Positions 25,890 to 36,342 of a stretch of 64,000 nt of DNA are shown here, piece by piece. Source of the DNA: Gammaproteobacteria bacterium. Its GTDB lineage: Bacteria > Pseudomonadota > Gammaproteobacteria > Legionellales > Legionellaceae. The translations under genes were made by a program, and so were the position numbers. Each line of letters opens with the position of its first letter. Positions within the stretch are counted from its first letter, which is position 1. The DNA is taken from assembly GCA_024742995.1 (NCBI GenBank), contig JANSXK010000003.1, positions 62,001-126,000 of the forward strand, in the 5' to 3' direction. A model generated the notes under the pieces. That model saw only the letters and a list, made by a program, of their open reading frames with translations, did no database searches and had not been told where the DNA came from.

Positions 25890-26665
25890 TTATGTCATTT
25901 CCAACGTTACCCAAGCTGGTGCATGATCAGAAGGGCGTTCTGCTTGGCGTGGTAAGGCATCAATACCCGTATCAAGGCAAGCGTTATTCAGTGCTGTGCT
26001 TAATAAGATTAAGTCAATTCGTAAGCCACGATTGCGTCGAAAACCGGCAGCACGGTAGTCCCACCAGCTGAATGTTTGGGTGCTGGGGTTCATGTGACGA
26101 AAACTGTCATGTAATCCTAGGTCTTGGATATTGGCCAACGCAGTACGCTCTTCTGGGCTGCATAGCACGCAATCTACCCATTCTTTGGGATCGTGCACAT
26201 CAATGTCTTCTGGTGCGATATTGAAGTCACCAACGACCACCAATTTAGGATGCTGCTGTATTTCTTTTTCCAGCATTGCGGTGACTTCGGCCAACCACGA
26301 TAATTTGTATAGATACTTATCTGAACCGAGATGACTACCATTGGGCACATAAAGATTAACGATACGTACGCCTTGAACGGTAGCCGCGATGATCCGTCGT
26401 TGTGCTACTTCGGAAGGTTCGATATAGACATCGTCTAGCGGAAATCGAGATATCAATGCCACGCCGTTATAGCTTTTTTGACCAGAATATGCCACATGTA
26501 ACCCCAAATCTTCAAAGAGGTTGCTTGGGAATTTATCGTCATTGACTTTGGTTTCCTGGACAGCCAGGATATCAATGGCGTGTTCTTCAAACCAAGCGAT
26601 TGCTTGTGGCGCTCGGACTGGTAGTGAATTCACATTCCAAGAAGCAATGGTCAAAGATTTTTTAC

Positions 26666-26669
<4 letters not shown>
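25890..26669 (-). CDS. Exodeoxyribonuclease III / AP endonuclease, paralogue A
   Basis: A 259-aa endonuclease/exonuclease/phosphatase-fold enzyme that cuts at abasic sites in base-excision repair. The motifs are ASWNVNSLPVR, VQETKVND (metal-binding Glu), GDFNIAPEDIDV (Asp/Asn), RGLRIDLILL and SDHAPAWV (catalytic Asp-His). It overlaps its paralogue upstream by 4 nt. Both carry full catalytic sets, so neither looks decayed. Confidence 0.9.
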
Positions 26670-28053
<1,384 letters not shown>

Positions 28054-28133
28054 TTAGCAGTATACGAAGCAAAGCAGAGGATGACAAGATCTACAAAACC
28101 AGGTTATAATGAGACCATTGTATTATAAATTAC

Positions 28134-28300
28134 TACTGTTTGTTGACAATTATAACCCCTAAGTCCCGCGGAAAAGTTGTGAGGCGTAGTGATGAAGCAG
28201 GCCTAGGTATGTAGGCATTAAGATGGGTACCATAGATCACCCAGGAATGGACTTGTCGGACTGTTATCAACATATTTTAATCATGAGAGTGTATTTTTAG
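28134..28300. other. Non-coding region upstream of the IscA-type gene
   Basis: No open frame of note. TTGACA occurs at about 28143 with AT-rich sequence after it (TTATAACCCC), so a promoter for the plus-strand gene is plausible. A GTCCCGCGG fragment reminiscent of the GC-rich palindrome family follows. A structured 5' leader or small RNA cannot be excluded, but I see no known family pattern. Confidence 0.3.
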
Positions 28301-28672
28301 ATGACCAATACTACTGTGCAGTACGCAGAAACATCAGAACAGGGCATTCGTCTAACGACTGCAGCCAGCCAGCGTATTTTAAGCTATTTGGAAGAACATC
28401 AGCATCACCATTTGCGTCTATCTGTCAAAAAAACAGGGTGTTCTGGTTTATCGTATGTTTTGGATTATGTGGAAACGCCTATTGCAGATGATTTGGTTTT
28501 TCCTATCACCCCTGAGCACGCAATTTGTGTGGAAAAAGCGTCTTATCCTTATCTAAAAGGTTTGGAAATGGATTACGCCAAGCAGGGGTTAAATGCCAAG
28601 TTTGTGTTTCAAAATCCCAATCAATCGGGGCAATGCGGTTGTGGAGAAAGTTTTACGGTCAATGAAGACTAA
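28301..28672 (+). CDS. IscA/HesB-type iron-sulfur carrier
   Basis: A 123-aa A-type carrier that delivers Fe-S clusters to apoproteins. The three conserved cysteines are visible in KKTGCSGLSYVLDYV and GQCGCGESF. The N-terminus carries about 15 residues more than E. coli IscA, and the segment EHQHHHLRLSVKK is unusually His-rich. SufA, IscA or ErpA assignment cannot be made from sequence alone. No other isc or suf genes are in the window. Confidence 0.88.
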   Translation: MTNTTVQYAETSEQGIRLTTAASQRILSYLEEHQHHHLRLSVKKTGCSGLSYVLDYVETPIADDLVFPITPEHAICVEKASYPYLKGLEMDYAKQGLNAKFVFQNPNQSGQCGCGESFTVNED

Positions 28673-28850
28673 TATGCACAATATTTCGTAAAAAATCACA
28701 GTTTTTTCACAAAAATCATGAATATCATTGATTCAATATTTACATTACTTGAGAATATTGGTATTATAGCGCCCATGGTGGTCTCTATGTAGGCTGTTTT
28801 CGTGTTTTTTTAATAAAAAGCATAACTATTTTATTTATGGAGAGATAAAA

Positions 28851-29135
28851 ATGTCCGTTAATATGACACAAGCGCAACAATCAAATGAAGCGTTGGTACA
28901 ACATGTCGTGACTGTTGTAAAATCTTATTTAGGCTCTGTGAACATGAAAGATCCTAATTTGAACCTTTATCAATTGGTTGTTGAAGAAATCGAAGGCCCA
29001 TTGTTCCGTACGGTGATGGAATTGACACGTTATAACCAATCAAAAGCTGCACGAGTTCTTGGTGTAAGCCGTGGTACGTTACGTACAAAATTGAAGCGTT
29101 ATTTTGATGATGAATTCATTGGTACACGCGGGTAA
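28851..29135 (+). CDS. fis: DNA-binding protein Fis
   Basis: A 94-aa nucleoid-associated protein, close to the 98 aa of E. coli Fis. The C-terminal helix-turn-helix is TRYNQSKAARVLGVSRGTLRTKLKRYF, almost the canonical Fis helix pair. A dimerisation segment with ELTR precedes it. It probably regulates rRNA and virulence-type genes. GGAGAG precedes the ATG. Its end overlaps the rnpB promoter region. The usual dusB partner is absent. Confidence 0.93.
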   Translation: MSVNMTQAQQSNEALVQHVVTVVKSYLGSVNMKDPNLNLYQLVVEEIEGPLFRTVMELTRYNQSKAARVLGVSRGTLRTKLKRYFDDEFIGTRG

Positions 29136-29136
29136 T

Positions 29137-29165
29137 TTGGTTTACGCAATAGCTTTTGTTATACT
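29137..29165 (+). promoter_or_regulatory. Promoter of rnpB
   Basis: TTGGTT (29137-29142) and TATACT (29160-29165) are separated by 17 bp and lie about 8 bp before the 5' end of the RNase P RNA. The -35 box starts two bases after the fis stop codon. Confidence 0.55.
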
Positions 29166-29173
29166 TCAAATCA

Positions 29174-29541
29174 GAGTTGGTTAGACAATCGCACCTGAGC
29201 TTGCTTGGGTGAGGAAAGTCCGGGCTCCATAGGGTAGAGTGCCAGGTAACGCCTGGGAAGTGAAAACTTACGGAAAGTGCCACAGAAAATATACCGCTTT
29301 TTAGGGAGATTTTCTCTTTGAGGAGTAAGGGTGAAATGGTGCGGTAAGAGCGCACCGCACGTCTGGCAACAGGCGTGGCAGGGAAAACCCCACTCGGAGC
29401 AAGACCAAATAGAGATCCAGAGGATGTTTCATCCTCACACATGACCCATGTGGGATCTGGGTAGGTTGCTTGAGGCGAACGGTGACGTTTGTCCCAGATG
29501 AATGATTGTCCACGACAGAACCCGGCTTATCGACCAACTTT
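29174..29541 (+). ncRNA. rnpB: RNase P RNA (class A)
   Basis: The catalytic RNA that removes tRNA 5' leaders. The 5' segment GAGTTGGTTAGACAATCGC pairs with the 3' end (CTTATCGACCAACTTT) to form P1/P2. The universally conserved GAGGAAAGTCCGGGCTCCAT lies near the 5' end (about 29210), and AGGGTAGAGTGCCAGGTAACGCC is P3/P4-like. The CAAGACCAAATAGAGA and ACAGAACCCGGCTTA core elements follow. Ends are set by the pairing arms and may be off by a few bases. Open frames crossing this stretch are artefacts. Confidence 0.93.
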
Positions 29542-29569
29542 ATTTTTTATTAAACTTTAGATTTAGACG

Positions 29570-29604
29570 CTTACGTTCGACGGCTTGTCCGCGGGACGTA
29601 GAGG
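29570..29604. repeat. GC-rich palindrome copy downstream of rnpB
   Basis: ACGTTCGACGGCTTGTCCGC followed by GGGACGTAGAGG shares GCGGGACGTAG and the GGCTTGTCC block (inverted) with the element at 25771-25832. It lies right after rnpB, so it could also shape the 3' end of the RNA precursor. Confidence 0.45.
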
Positions 29605-29729
29605 GTTGGCCAAACCATGGTACGTATGGAACGGCGGGACTTGGGTGAATTGGTTAGATTGGCGCGCAGCGTATTGAGACAGGGATGTTAGGCATGATTT
29701 TAATACAGCACAGTCACTAGGATAAAAAG

Positions 29730-30512
29730 ATGATGCATCTCTGTTTAGATGTTGGAAACTCACATATCTACGGTGGTTTATTTGCAGGCGATGATTTGAT
29801 CTTACGGTTTCGCCACACTTCTAAAGTTAGCACTTCTGACGAATTAGGCATATTTTTAAAAACAGTGGTACGCGAAAATAACTGTGATCCGGATAGGATT
29901 CGTTCAGTAGCGGTGTGTTCTGTGGTGCCTTCATTGGAATACTCATTACGTTCGGCTTGCATTAAGTACTTTTCTGTCGAGCCTTTCTTTTTACAATCCG
30001 GCGTTAAAACGGGGTTGAATATTCAATACAAACAGCCAGGTGATGTGGGGGCTGATCGTATTGCCAATGCGATAGCGGCAACACAGCAGTTTGCGGGTCA
30101 CAATTTGATTGTGATTGATTTTGGTACCGCGACCACTTTTTGCGTGATCAACCAACAAAAAACTTATTTTGGCGGCGCTATTTTACCGGGCATGCGGTTA
30201 TTTGTAGATGGCTTATCGCATCATACAGCCAAATTGCCTCGGGTGGACATTGTGAAAATGGATCATGTGGTGGGGCGTTCGACGGTAGACAGTATTCAAT
30301 CCGGGGTGTTTTATGGTGCTTTGGGTGCATGTCGTGAATTAATCACCCGCATCAAACAAGAACAATTTCCTCATCAAGACGTATTGGTTTTGGCAACCGG
30401 GGGGTTCGCTTCTTTGTTTGAAAAATATAATCTGTATGATCATCATGTGCCAGATTTGGTGTTACACGGGATTCGAATTGCAGCACAGTTAAATATGCCT
30501 GTCCTTGCATAA
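29730..30512 (+). CDS. coaX: Type III pantothenate kinase
   Basis: A 260-aa ASKHA-fold kinase that phosphorylates pantothenate, the first step of CoA synthesis. The N-terminal phosphate loop is LDVGNSHIYGGLF. VGADRIANAIAA, VIDFGTATTFCVI (catalytic Asp region) and GGAILPGMRL are type III markers. ATGATG at the start gives two possible initiation codons one codon apart. A repeat follows at 30525. Confidence 0.93.
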   Translation: MMHLCLDVGNSHIYGGLFAGDDLILRFRHTSKVSTSDELGIFLKTVVRENNCDPDRIRSVAVCSVVPSLEYSLRSACIKYFSVEPFFLQSGVKTGLNIQYKQPGDVGADRIANAIAATQQFAGHNLIVIDFGTATTFCVINQQKTYFGGAILPGMRLFVDGLSHHTAKLPRVDIVKMDHVVGRSTVDSIQSGVFYGALGACRELITRIKQEQFPHQDVLVLATGGFASLFEKYNLYDHHVPDLVLHGIRIAAQLNMPVLA

Positions 30513-30861
30513 CAACTCCCCTCCGTCATTGCTTCTCTTTGTTCGCAATGACAGTATGAAAACAATTGTTTTTTGTTCAGGAAATCTTTCTAAAAGCGCA
30601 TAAAAAACCTTGTTTTTGTAAATCTTGTCCTAAGAAAAACGCCTCTGGAAAATATTTGTGATATCTCCACTGTTTTTCAAAAATTTCTATGTTAAAATCC
30701 AGACCGGGTGGCTCATCATGTGTATTTAATGGGCATGACTTTGTGGCGTATCAGAAAAAAGAGACCACCTGCTTATCGACACAGATCTAAAAATTTTTTA
30801 CAAGTAATCGCGGCGCAAGCGATCTGTTTGCTCTGGTTTTTTAATGTAGATGGAGAGAGAA
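30513..30861. other. Non-coding gap between coaX and the 549-aa gene
   Basis: Contains the small inverted repeat at 30525-30552 and AT-rich sequence. A 46-codon plus-strand frame from 30729 runs into the next gene's start but has no recognisable content. A promoter for the downstream gene probably lies here; no convincing -35/-10 pair stood out. Confidence 0.4.
30525..30552. repeat. GTCATTGC...GCAATGAC inverted repeat
   Basis: Arms GTCATTGC (30525-30532) and GCAATGAC (30545-30552) enclose TTCTCTTTGTTC. Its reverse-complement form, GTCATTGCGAACAAAGAGAAGC, is a widespread interspersed palindrome in proteobacteria. A longer relative lies at 61904-61987. Confidence 0.6.
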
Positions 30862-32499
30862 ATGGATGATAGTTCAGAAGATGGTATGCATGCTGGTAAG
30901 TCTGCTGAAGAGCTTAATTACGTTGAGGGTGATGGTAGCGTAGGGCAACAAGACTTGCAAGAAGTTAGATCACCACTGCCATTTCCGAATGTAGACTCAT
31001 CAGCGGTTCTACATGCGTCATCAGCATTTAAAGGCGGGGTTGGATTCCCAAACATGGTTGATGTCGCGAGTGCTGCAACTGATCTGCACAGTTTAAATCA
31101 AAGATTTGATGAGGCTACTGCTAATGCAGCAGTTATGAAACACAGGATAGAGGGATTGGACAAAACAGTAGCTGACCAATCGGCAGATATGTATACGCTG
31201 AACAATGGGTATAGCGAATTAGCTGGTGTAATAGCTGGAATTGAAAATACGCTTCAATGGCAAGGCTCTCAAATAAGAGATATTCTAAGGACTCGTCCAG
31301 ATAGTCAGGATTCAAAGCGTCGTGATCAGGCTGCGGAGATACAACGAGATCTTAGTATGCTAAGTATGGAAATCACTAATATTTATCATAGTGTTGCAAA
31401 GAACAATGCCGAAATCAAAGCTGCTCAGAAAAGTCCAGAGCAATTAGTGCTTTTGAGAAAAACCCAGAATGCACTGAATCAAGAGCGTCTAGATCTGGTG
31501 AAAAAGTATATGTCTTTGGCAGTTGCCGGAAAGTTTGGTACGGTTGCTGGTCAAAGGTTTACCGAGACCAATCGCAATATTCAAGAAAGATTAGCAGATA
31601 TATTTCGTAAAGCGAATCAACGTGATACGGCGCCAAAAGGTTGGTTGCCATCCATGACAGTAGCACAGAAAGCATTAGATGCGACTGCACGTTTGTCCAG
31701 AAATGCCGCTGTTTCGCATCCCCGGGATAAAAGAGATGATAATTTAAAGGCAATTTCAGAGTTGCTCGATTTGATGACGTATGCCTCTTTTATGATTTCT
31801 TGGCCTTATGGTGTATTAAATGCTAAGTCATATACTACTGATGCGGCAGTATCCGCAGCTTTTATTGATAGTGATAGCGTCTTAGGTGCTACAGGTCAAG
31901 ATATTTCTTTTGACTTTGGAGTAGGAGCAACGCCTGATCGTAAATCTTTACAGCTAGACGCTCGATTCTCTGGGATAAGCCGAACAAGCACAAGTGCTCC
32001 TATAGATGAAGTGGGTACAGCCATTTTGGATGACAATACATTCAACACATTTGTGCGTGATACTCTAATTATGGGATTAAACGATATCAAAAACACTTCA
32101 AATGCTTTGTTAGGTCATGGCAATGAAACATGGCGTCTCGTAGGGAATGTATTGAAGATAGCTGCAATAGCTATTGGCGTGATGCTTGCTGTATCTGCAC
32201 TTGCTTATATTGCTGGTTTCAGCATGCCTGTGGTTATAGCTGGTTATTTGGCGACGTTGAAAGCAGGTGCTATCGTGTCTACAGTACTTGAAGTTGCTGC
32301 AACCAAATTAGGATTAGGTGCAACATTTATGGCGGCAAGTACTACGGTTGCTGCGGCTACAATGTTTGGTGCGTTTGGTCACATGGCTCATGTTAGAGCT
32401 GGTATTGTACCTTCCAATGTGAAGAAAGCAGCAATCGACGCTGCTGAAGCAGACATAGCTGCATTGAATAACCTTAAATTTGGTGGTGGTATGTCGTAA
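30862..32499 (+). CDS. Unknown coiled-coil protein with C-terminal membrane segments
   Basis: A ~545-aa protein I do not recognise. I prefer the ATG at 30862 (MDDSSEDG, after GGAGAGAGAA); a start at 30850 is possible. The N-terminal ~60 residues are acidic and look disordered. Residues ~75-260 are heptad-like (coiled coil), and about 430-520 contain two or three hydrophobic segments rich in Ala/Gly (IAAIAIGVMLAVSALAYIAGF, TFMAASTTVAAATMFGAFG). The acidic head, coiled coil and terminal hairpin-like hydrophobics resemble secreted translocator or effector proteins of intracellular bacteria. That is an inference. It is followed by a clear terminator. Confidence 0.6.
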   Translation: MDDSSEDGMHAGKSAEELNYVEGDGSVGQQDLQEVRSPLPFPNVDSSAVLHASSAFKGGVGFPNMVDVASAATDLHSLNQRFDEATANAAVMKHRIEGLDKTVADQSADMYTLNNGYSELAGVIAGIENTLQWQGSQIRDILRTRPDSQDSKRRDQAAEIQRDLSMLSMEITNIYHSVAKNNAEIKAAQKSPEQLVLLRKTQNALNQERLDLVKKYMSLAVAGKFGTVAGQRFTETNRNIQERLADIFRKANQRDTAPKGWLPSMTVAQKALDATARLSRNAAVSHPRDKRDDNLKAISELLDLMTYASFMISWPYGVLNAKSYTTDAAVSAAFIDSDSVLGATGQDISFDFGVGATPDRKSLQLDARFSGISRTSTSAPIDEVGTAILDDNTFNTFVRDTLIMGLNDIKNTSNALLGHGNETWRLVGNVLKIAAIAIGVMLAVSALAYIAGFSMPVVIAGYLATLKAGAIVSTVLEVAATKLGLGATFMAASTTVAAATMFGAFGHMAHVRAGIVPSNVKKAAIDAAEADIAALNNLKFGGGMS

Positions 32500-32530
32500 A
32501 AATAGTATTGTCATCCCGGAATTTTTTATA

Positions 32531-32565
32531 AAAACCAACCTATGTTGCATGAGTTGGTTTTTTTT
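32531..32565 (+). terminator. Rho-independent terminator after the 549-aa gene
   Basis: The arms AAAACCAAC and GTTGGTTTT enclose a 13-base loop and the 3' arm merges into a run of eight T. It stands about 30 nt after the stop of the coiled-coil gene. Confidence 0.75.
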
Positions 32566-32653
32566 CGCTCTGTTACCTCGTCTCATGCATCAATATTTTC
32601 TATTAAAATAGTTCGCTGTGTGTTCCGGTTTTTGCAAGCAGTTATTTGTTAGC

Positions 32654-32703
32654 ATCAGGACTTACTCAAAACCTCGATCTCGGTTTTTTGCGTAAGTCAT
32701 GAT
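32654..32703. repeat. Palindrome ATCAGGACTTAC...GTAAGTCATGAT
   Basis: Left arm ATCAGGACTTACTCAAAACC and right arm GGTTTTTTGCGTAAGTCATGAT pair with few mismatches around an 8-base loop, a 50-bp hairpin. It shares the CATGA(C/T)TTACGCAAAA core with the outer arm of the nested repeat at 1337-1453, so the two belong to one dispersed family. Confidence 0.6.
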
Positions 32704-32851
32704 CACATTTCTTATAAATAAATATCCAATCTTGCTAAAATTGTTTTTTTTTGTTCCAGTGGTCATATGTTCTATTCCAATCTTCACCTTGTTTTTCCAA
32801 TGTAATTTTTTCAGCAGACGCTATACCCTCAAAATATTCTCCCCTTTTTCT

Positions 32852-32924
32852 TTGACAAAAGCAGAAAAAACACCCTATAGTGTGTAAAAGTGGTATAATG
32901 TTCCAAAAAGTGGAGAATTGTGGG
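32852..32924 (+). promoter_or_regulatory. mraZ promoter with MraZ-type operator boxes
   Basis: TTGACA (32852-32857) and TATAGT (32876-32881) are 18 bp apart. Downstream, three GTGG boxes occur: GTGGT at 32890, GTGGA at 32910 and GTGGG at 32920, spaced 20 and 10 bp. MraZ binds direct TGGGN-type repeats at 10-bp spacing upstream of its own gene, so this probably is the autoregulatory site of the dcw cluster. A second -10-like TATAAT lies at 32894. Confidence 0.55.
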
Positions 32925-32941
32925 TCTTGCCCCTGACGGTT

Positions 32942-33400
32942 ATGTTTCGTGGAATCAACGCAATACACATCGATGGCAAAGGGCGTCTTGCTGTACCTAC
33001 GCGGTATCGTGAAGTTTTGGGCCTGGATACTGGTAATGCATTGGTGGTGACGATTGATACCGAAGAAACTTGTTTGTTGTTGTACACGGCACATCAGTGG
33101 CAAATGATTGAAGAAAAAATTCAACAATTGCCAAGTTTTGATCCGGTGTCACGACGCATTCAGCGTTTGTTGATTGGGCATGCCACGGATGTGACTTTAG
33201 ATGCATCGGGGCGATTATTATTGCCGCAGGTATTACGTGATTATGCAAAATTGGAAAAACGGGTTTTGATGATTGGTCAGGGTTCGAAATTTGAAGTTTG
33301 GTCAGAAACGTTGTGGGACGCACGGCGCGAACAATGGTTGGTCGAAGAGTCTAGCCGTTTGGGGCAGTTGCCGGATGAATTGAAAACGTTTTCTTTATGA
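32942..33400 (+). CDS. mraZ: Transcriptional regulator MraZ
   Basis: A 152-aa protein made of two AbrB-like beta folds: [24 protein letters not shown] in the first half and [22 protein letters not shown] in the second, both carrying the DxxGR signature. It represses the dcw cluster it heads and forms ring oligomers. An upstream in-frame start at 32918 would add eight residues inside the operator boxes; the ATG at 32942 matches the family. rsmH follows 13 nt after its stop. Confidence 0.93.
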   Translation: MFRGINAIHIDGKGRLAVPTRYREVLGLDTGNALVVTIDTEETCLLLYTAHQWQMIEEKIQQLPSFDPVSRRIQRLLIGHATDVTLDASGRLLLPQVLRDYAKLEKRVLMIGQGSKFEVWSETLWDARREQWLVEESSRLGQLPDELKTFSL

Positions 33401-33413
33401 GTATGAATTAAAA

Positions 33414-34334
33414 GTGCACAAGCCAGTTTTTGTAGAAGAAGCAGTAGAGGCATTGGCTGTCGTACCCAATGGGATTTATATCGATGGAACCTTTGGGCGG
33501 GGCGGACATGCACAGTGTGTGCTGGAACGCCTGGGGCCTGAAGGGCGTTTGTTTGCGATTGATAAAGATTGGGAAGCGCTGACGTTTGCGCGAGAACATT
33601 TTGCCCATGATCAGCGCTTGCAAATTGTACAAGGGTCGTTTAGTGATTTGGCGGAATTTGCAAAGCAGTGGCAAGTGTATGGTCGAGTTGATGGCATTTT
33701 ATTAGATTTAGGCGTGTCGTCCCCGCAATTGGATGATGCGAACCGAGGATTTAGTTTCATGCAGGCGGGGCCTTTAGATATGCGCATGGATAGTCAGCAA
33801 GGATTGAGTGCAGCACAGTTTGTCAACGAAGCAGATGAAACGTTGTTGGCCAATGTGTTTTATGAATATGGGGAAGAGCGTTTTTCCCGGCGTATTGCAC
33901 GTGCGATAGTTGCGGCGCGCAATGATGCGCCGATTGAGGATACGGCAAAATTGTCGGAGATAGTTACAGCTGCAAATCCCAAATGGGAAAAGCACAAACA
34001 TCCGGCGACAAGAGTATTTCAAGCGATTCGCATTCATGTCAATCAAGAATTGACCGATTTGGAAGCTTGTTTGGCACAATGTATTGATGTATTAGCTGTA
34101 AAAGGACGTTTAGCGGTGATTAGCTTCCATTCATTGGAAGATCGTATCGTTAAGCAGTTTATGCAAAAAGCAGAACAGGGTGCACCTTTGCCTAAAGGGA
34201 TTCCGATGAAAGCAACGGAAATGCTGAATCGGTTTCACCGTATTGGGCGGGCGATAAAGCCTAAAGAAAGTGAATTACAAAATAACAGTCGCGCAAGATC
34301 AGCCATTTTGCGCATCGGGGAGAAAACAGCATGA
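33414..34334 (+). CDS. rsmH: 16S rRNA (cytosine-1402 N4)-methyltransferase
   Basis: This 306-aa SAM enzyme methylates C1402 in the ribosomal P site. [32 protein letters not shown] (SAM motif I), [14 protein letters not shown] and [15 protein letters not shown] are diagnostic. It starts with GTG at 33414, since an ATG just before is closed by TAA. The end overlaps ftsL by 4 nt (ATGA). The order mraZ-rsmH-ftsL-ftsI-murE is classical. Confidence 0.95.
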   Translation: MHKPVFVEEAVEALAVVPNGIYIDGTFGRGGHAQCVLERLGPEGRLFAIDKDWEALTFAREHFAHDQRLQIVQGSFSDLAEFAKQWQVYGRVDGILLDLGVSSPQLDDANRGFSFMQAGPLDMRMDSQQGLSAAQFVNEADETLLANVFYEYGEERFSRRIARAIVAARNDAPIEDTAKLSEIVTAANPKWEKHKHPATRVFQAIRIHVNQELTDLEACLAQCIDVLAVKGRLAVISFHSLEDRIVKQFMQKAEQGAPLPKGIPMKATEMLNRFHRIGRAIKPKESELQNNSRARSAILRIGEKTA

Positions 34335-34669
34335 ACGCGGCGGCAAGGGATATCAATCAAACGAACTTTTTTCATGGACATTGGATGAATATGCGTATAT
34401 CTTACGCAAGTATTGTCCGACTCAGTTTGATGTTAGTGGTATTAATCAGTGCTTTTGCCGTGATTTATGTCACGAATGATTATCGTTTGACCTTGAGCAA
34501 AGTGGAGTCATCCAAACAAGTTGCGGACCAATTGAACCTCCGGTGGGGGCAATTATTGCTGGAACAAGCGAGCTTGGCCCGACCTTCCAGGGTGGAATTA
34601 TTGGCAACGGAACAATTAAAAATGCATTTACCGAGCACGAAGCACATGATCAGATTATATAAGAAATGA
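34331..34669 (+). CDS. ftsL: Cell division protein FtsL
   Basis: A 112-aa bitopic division protein. A short cytoplasmic N-terminus is followed by one TM segment (about 27-48, [19 protein letters not shown]) and a periplasmic leucine-zipper-like helix ([23 protein letters not shown]). It recruits FtsB and FtsQ to the septum. Sequence is poorly conserved, so position in the cluster carries the call. It overlaps both neighbours by 4 nt. Confidence 0.88.
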   Translation: MNAAARDINQTNFFHGHWMNMRISYASIVRLSLMLVVLISAFAVIYVTNDYRLTLSKVESSKQVADQLNLRWGQLLLEQASLARPSRVELLATEQLKMHLPSTKHMIRLYKK

Positions 34670-36342
34670 AGCCTAAAGTATTATTACATCATCGAAGACG
34701 GTTGTGGGTTGTCGGCATTTTTTTTCTCATTGTAGCAAGTATCTTACTGTGGCGTATGGTAGATTTGACGGTTTTAGACCGTTCGTTTTTACAAGACCAA
34801 GGTAATGCGCGTAGTTTACGTGTGATTCCAATTTCTGCGTTTCGCGGGATGATTTTAGATCGTCAGGGTGTGCCTTTGGCAATTTCTACTCCTGTAAAAT
34901 CGGCGTGGGTCAATCCCAAATCCTTTGATCCCAGCAAACGGCAGCTGACTCGTTTGGCGCGCTTATTAGATATGTCGCCGTGGCAATTGCAGCGCTCGGT
35001 AAAAAGCGCACAAAAATATGAGTTTCATTATCTGCAACGGCAATTATCACCTAGTCATGCCAAAGACATTGCTGATTTAAATATTCCCGGTGTGAATTTT
35101 CAAGAAGAGTTCAAACGTTTTTATCCAGAGGCAGATAGTACCGCGCAATTGTTAGGATTTACCAACGTAGATGATAGAGGCATTGAAGGATTAGAGTTGG
35201 CATATGAATCTTGGCTCGAAGGTTCTAGTGGTAAAAAACGCGTGGTTAAAGATCGCAATGGCCGGGTGATTGAAGAATTAGCAACCATTAAAGAACCACG
35301 AGCCGGGCATACTTTACAATTGAGTATTGATCGGCGCTTACAGTTTTTTGCTTATCAAGAATTACAAAAAACAGTGGAACATTTTGGTGCCAAATCTGGT
35401 TCGGTGGTGATACTCGATGTGAAGAACGGTGAGGTTTTGGCCATGACCAACGCACCGTCGTTTAATCCTAATGCACGTAGTCGTTATCCAATGAGTACGT
35501 ACCGTAATAAAGCGTTAACGGATGTGTATGAACCGGGCTCTGTGATGAAGCCATTCAGTATTGCCAGTGCATTGGACTCTGGATTGGTAACTCCGGATAC
35601 CATCGTTGATACTCGGCCTGGCTGGATGATGGTTCACGGACACACGATTCGAGATGTGCATGATTATGGTGTTTTAGATGTGACCGGTATATTGCGTAAA
35701 TCCAGTAATGTTGGCGTTACCAAAATCGTGTCGATGAGCCCACCTGAGCAATTGATAGATTTGTTGCAGCGTTGTGGCATTGGACAGCGCACGGAATCAG
35801 GCTACCCCGGAGAAAGTGAGGGTGATATTGTGACTGCCAACGAAGCCAATCCTTTTGTATTGGCAACCCTAAGCTTTGGGTATGGTATGTCGGTCACGAC
35901 CTTGCAGCTTGCCAAAAGTTATCTGGTTTTTGCTAATCACGGTCGTTTGCCACCTATTCGTTTGATTCATCAACCGGATGCTGTCAGTGGAGATCAGGTC
36001 ATGAAACCGGAAACGGCTGATCAAATATTAACAATGATGGAAGCGGTGGTGACTGAAGGTACTGGCCGTTCTTCCGCAGTGCCCGGGTATCGTGTGGCGG
36101 GTAAAACAGGTACGGCACGGGTGGCAGGTAAACGTGGCTATGAAGAGCGGCGCTATTTGGCAAGTTTTGTCGGGATTGCGCCTGTGTCTGATCCACGTCT
36201 GGTTGTGGCTATTATTATTAATGAACCAAGTAAAAACGGTTATTATGGTTCTCAAGTGGCGGGGCCCTTGTTTGCAAAGGTGATGGGATCTGCATTGAGG
36301 GTGTTGGATATTCCATTCGATCGAGCGTTTGGTGAGGGATGA
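34666..36342 (+). CDS. ftsI: Septal transpeptidase FtsI (PBP3)
   Basis: A 558-aa class B penicillin-binding protein that crosslinks septal peptidoglycan. One TM anchor is at about residues 14-34. The dimerisation/pedestal region has RGMILDRQGVPLAIS. The catalytic motifs are SxxK in EPGSVMKPF, SxN in KSSNVGVT, and KTGTA in VAGKTGTARV. The length is within the family range (E. coli 588). Overlaps of 4 nt with ftsL and murE indicate coupling. Confidence 0.95.
   Translation: MKPKVLLHHRRRLWVVGIFFLIVASILLWRMVDLTVLDRSFLQDQGNARSLRVIPISAFRGMILDRQGVPLAISTPVKSAWVNPKSFDPSKRQLTRLARLLDMSPWQLQRSVKSAQKYEFHYLQRQLSPSHAKDIADLNIPGVNFQEEFKRFYPEADSTAQLLGFTNVDDRGIEGLELAYESWLEGSSGKKRVVKDRNGRVIEELATIKEPRAGHTLQLSIDRRLQFFAYQELQKTVEHFGAKSGSVVILDVKNGEVLAMTNAPSFNPNARSRYPMSTYRNKALTDVYEPGSVMKPFSIASALDSGLVTPDTIVDTRPGWMMVHGHTIRDVHDYGVLDVTGILRKSSNVGVTKIVSMSPPEQLIDLLQRCGIGQRTESGYPGESEGDIVTANEANPFVLATLSFGYGMSVTTLQLAKSYLVFANHGRLPPIRLIHQPDAVSGDQVMKPETADQILTMMEAVVTEGTGRSSAVPGYRVAGKTGTARVAGKRGYEERRYLASFVGIAPVSDPRLVVAIIINEPSKNGYYGSQVAGPLFAKVMGSALRVLDIPFDRAFGEG

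Noticed and set aside
28134-28300. Possible 6S or other small RNA before the IscA-type gene
   Set aside because: No long rod-like pairing or conserved bubble could be seen; left as non-coding.
29301-29537. Minus-strand open frames across 29116-29537
   Set aside because: They lie inside the structured RNase P RNA and lack any protein-like composition.
30729-30869. 46-codon plus-strand ORF before the coiled-coil gene
   Set aside because: No good ribosome site or recognisable content, and it overlaps the next start.
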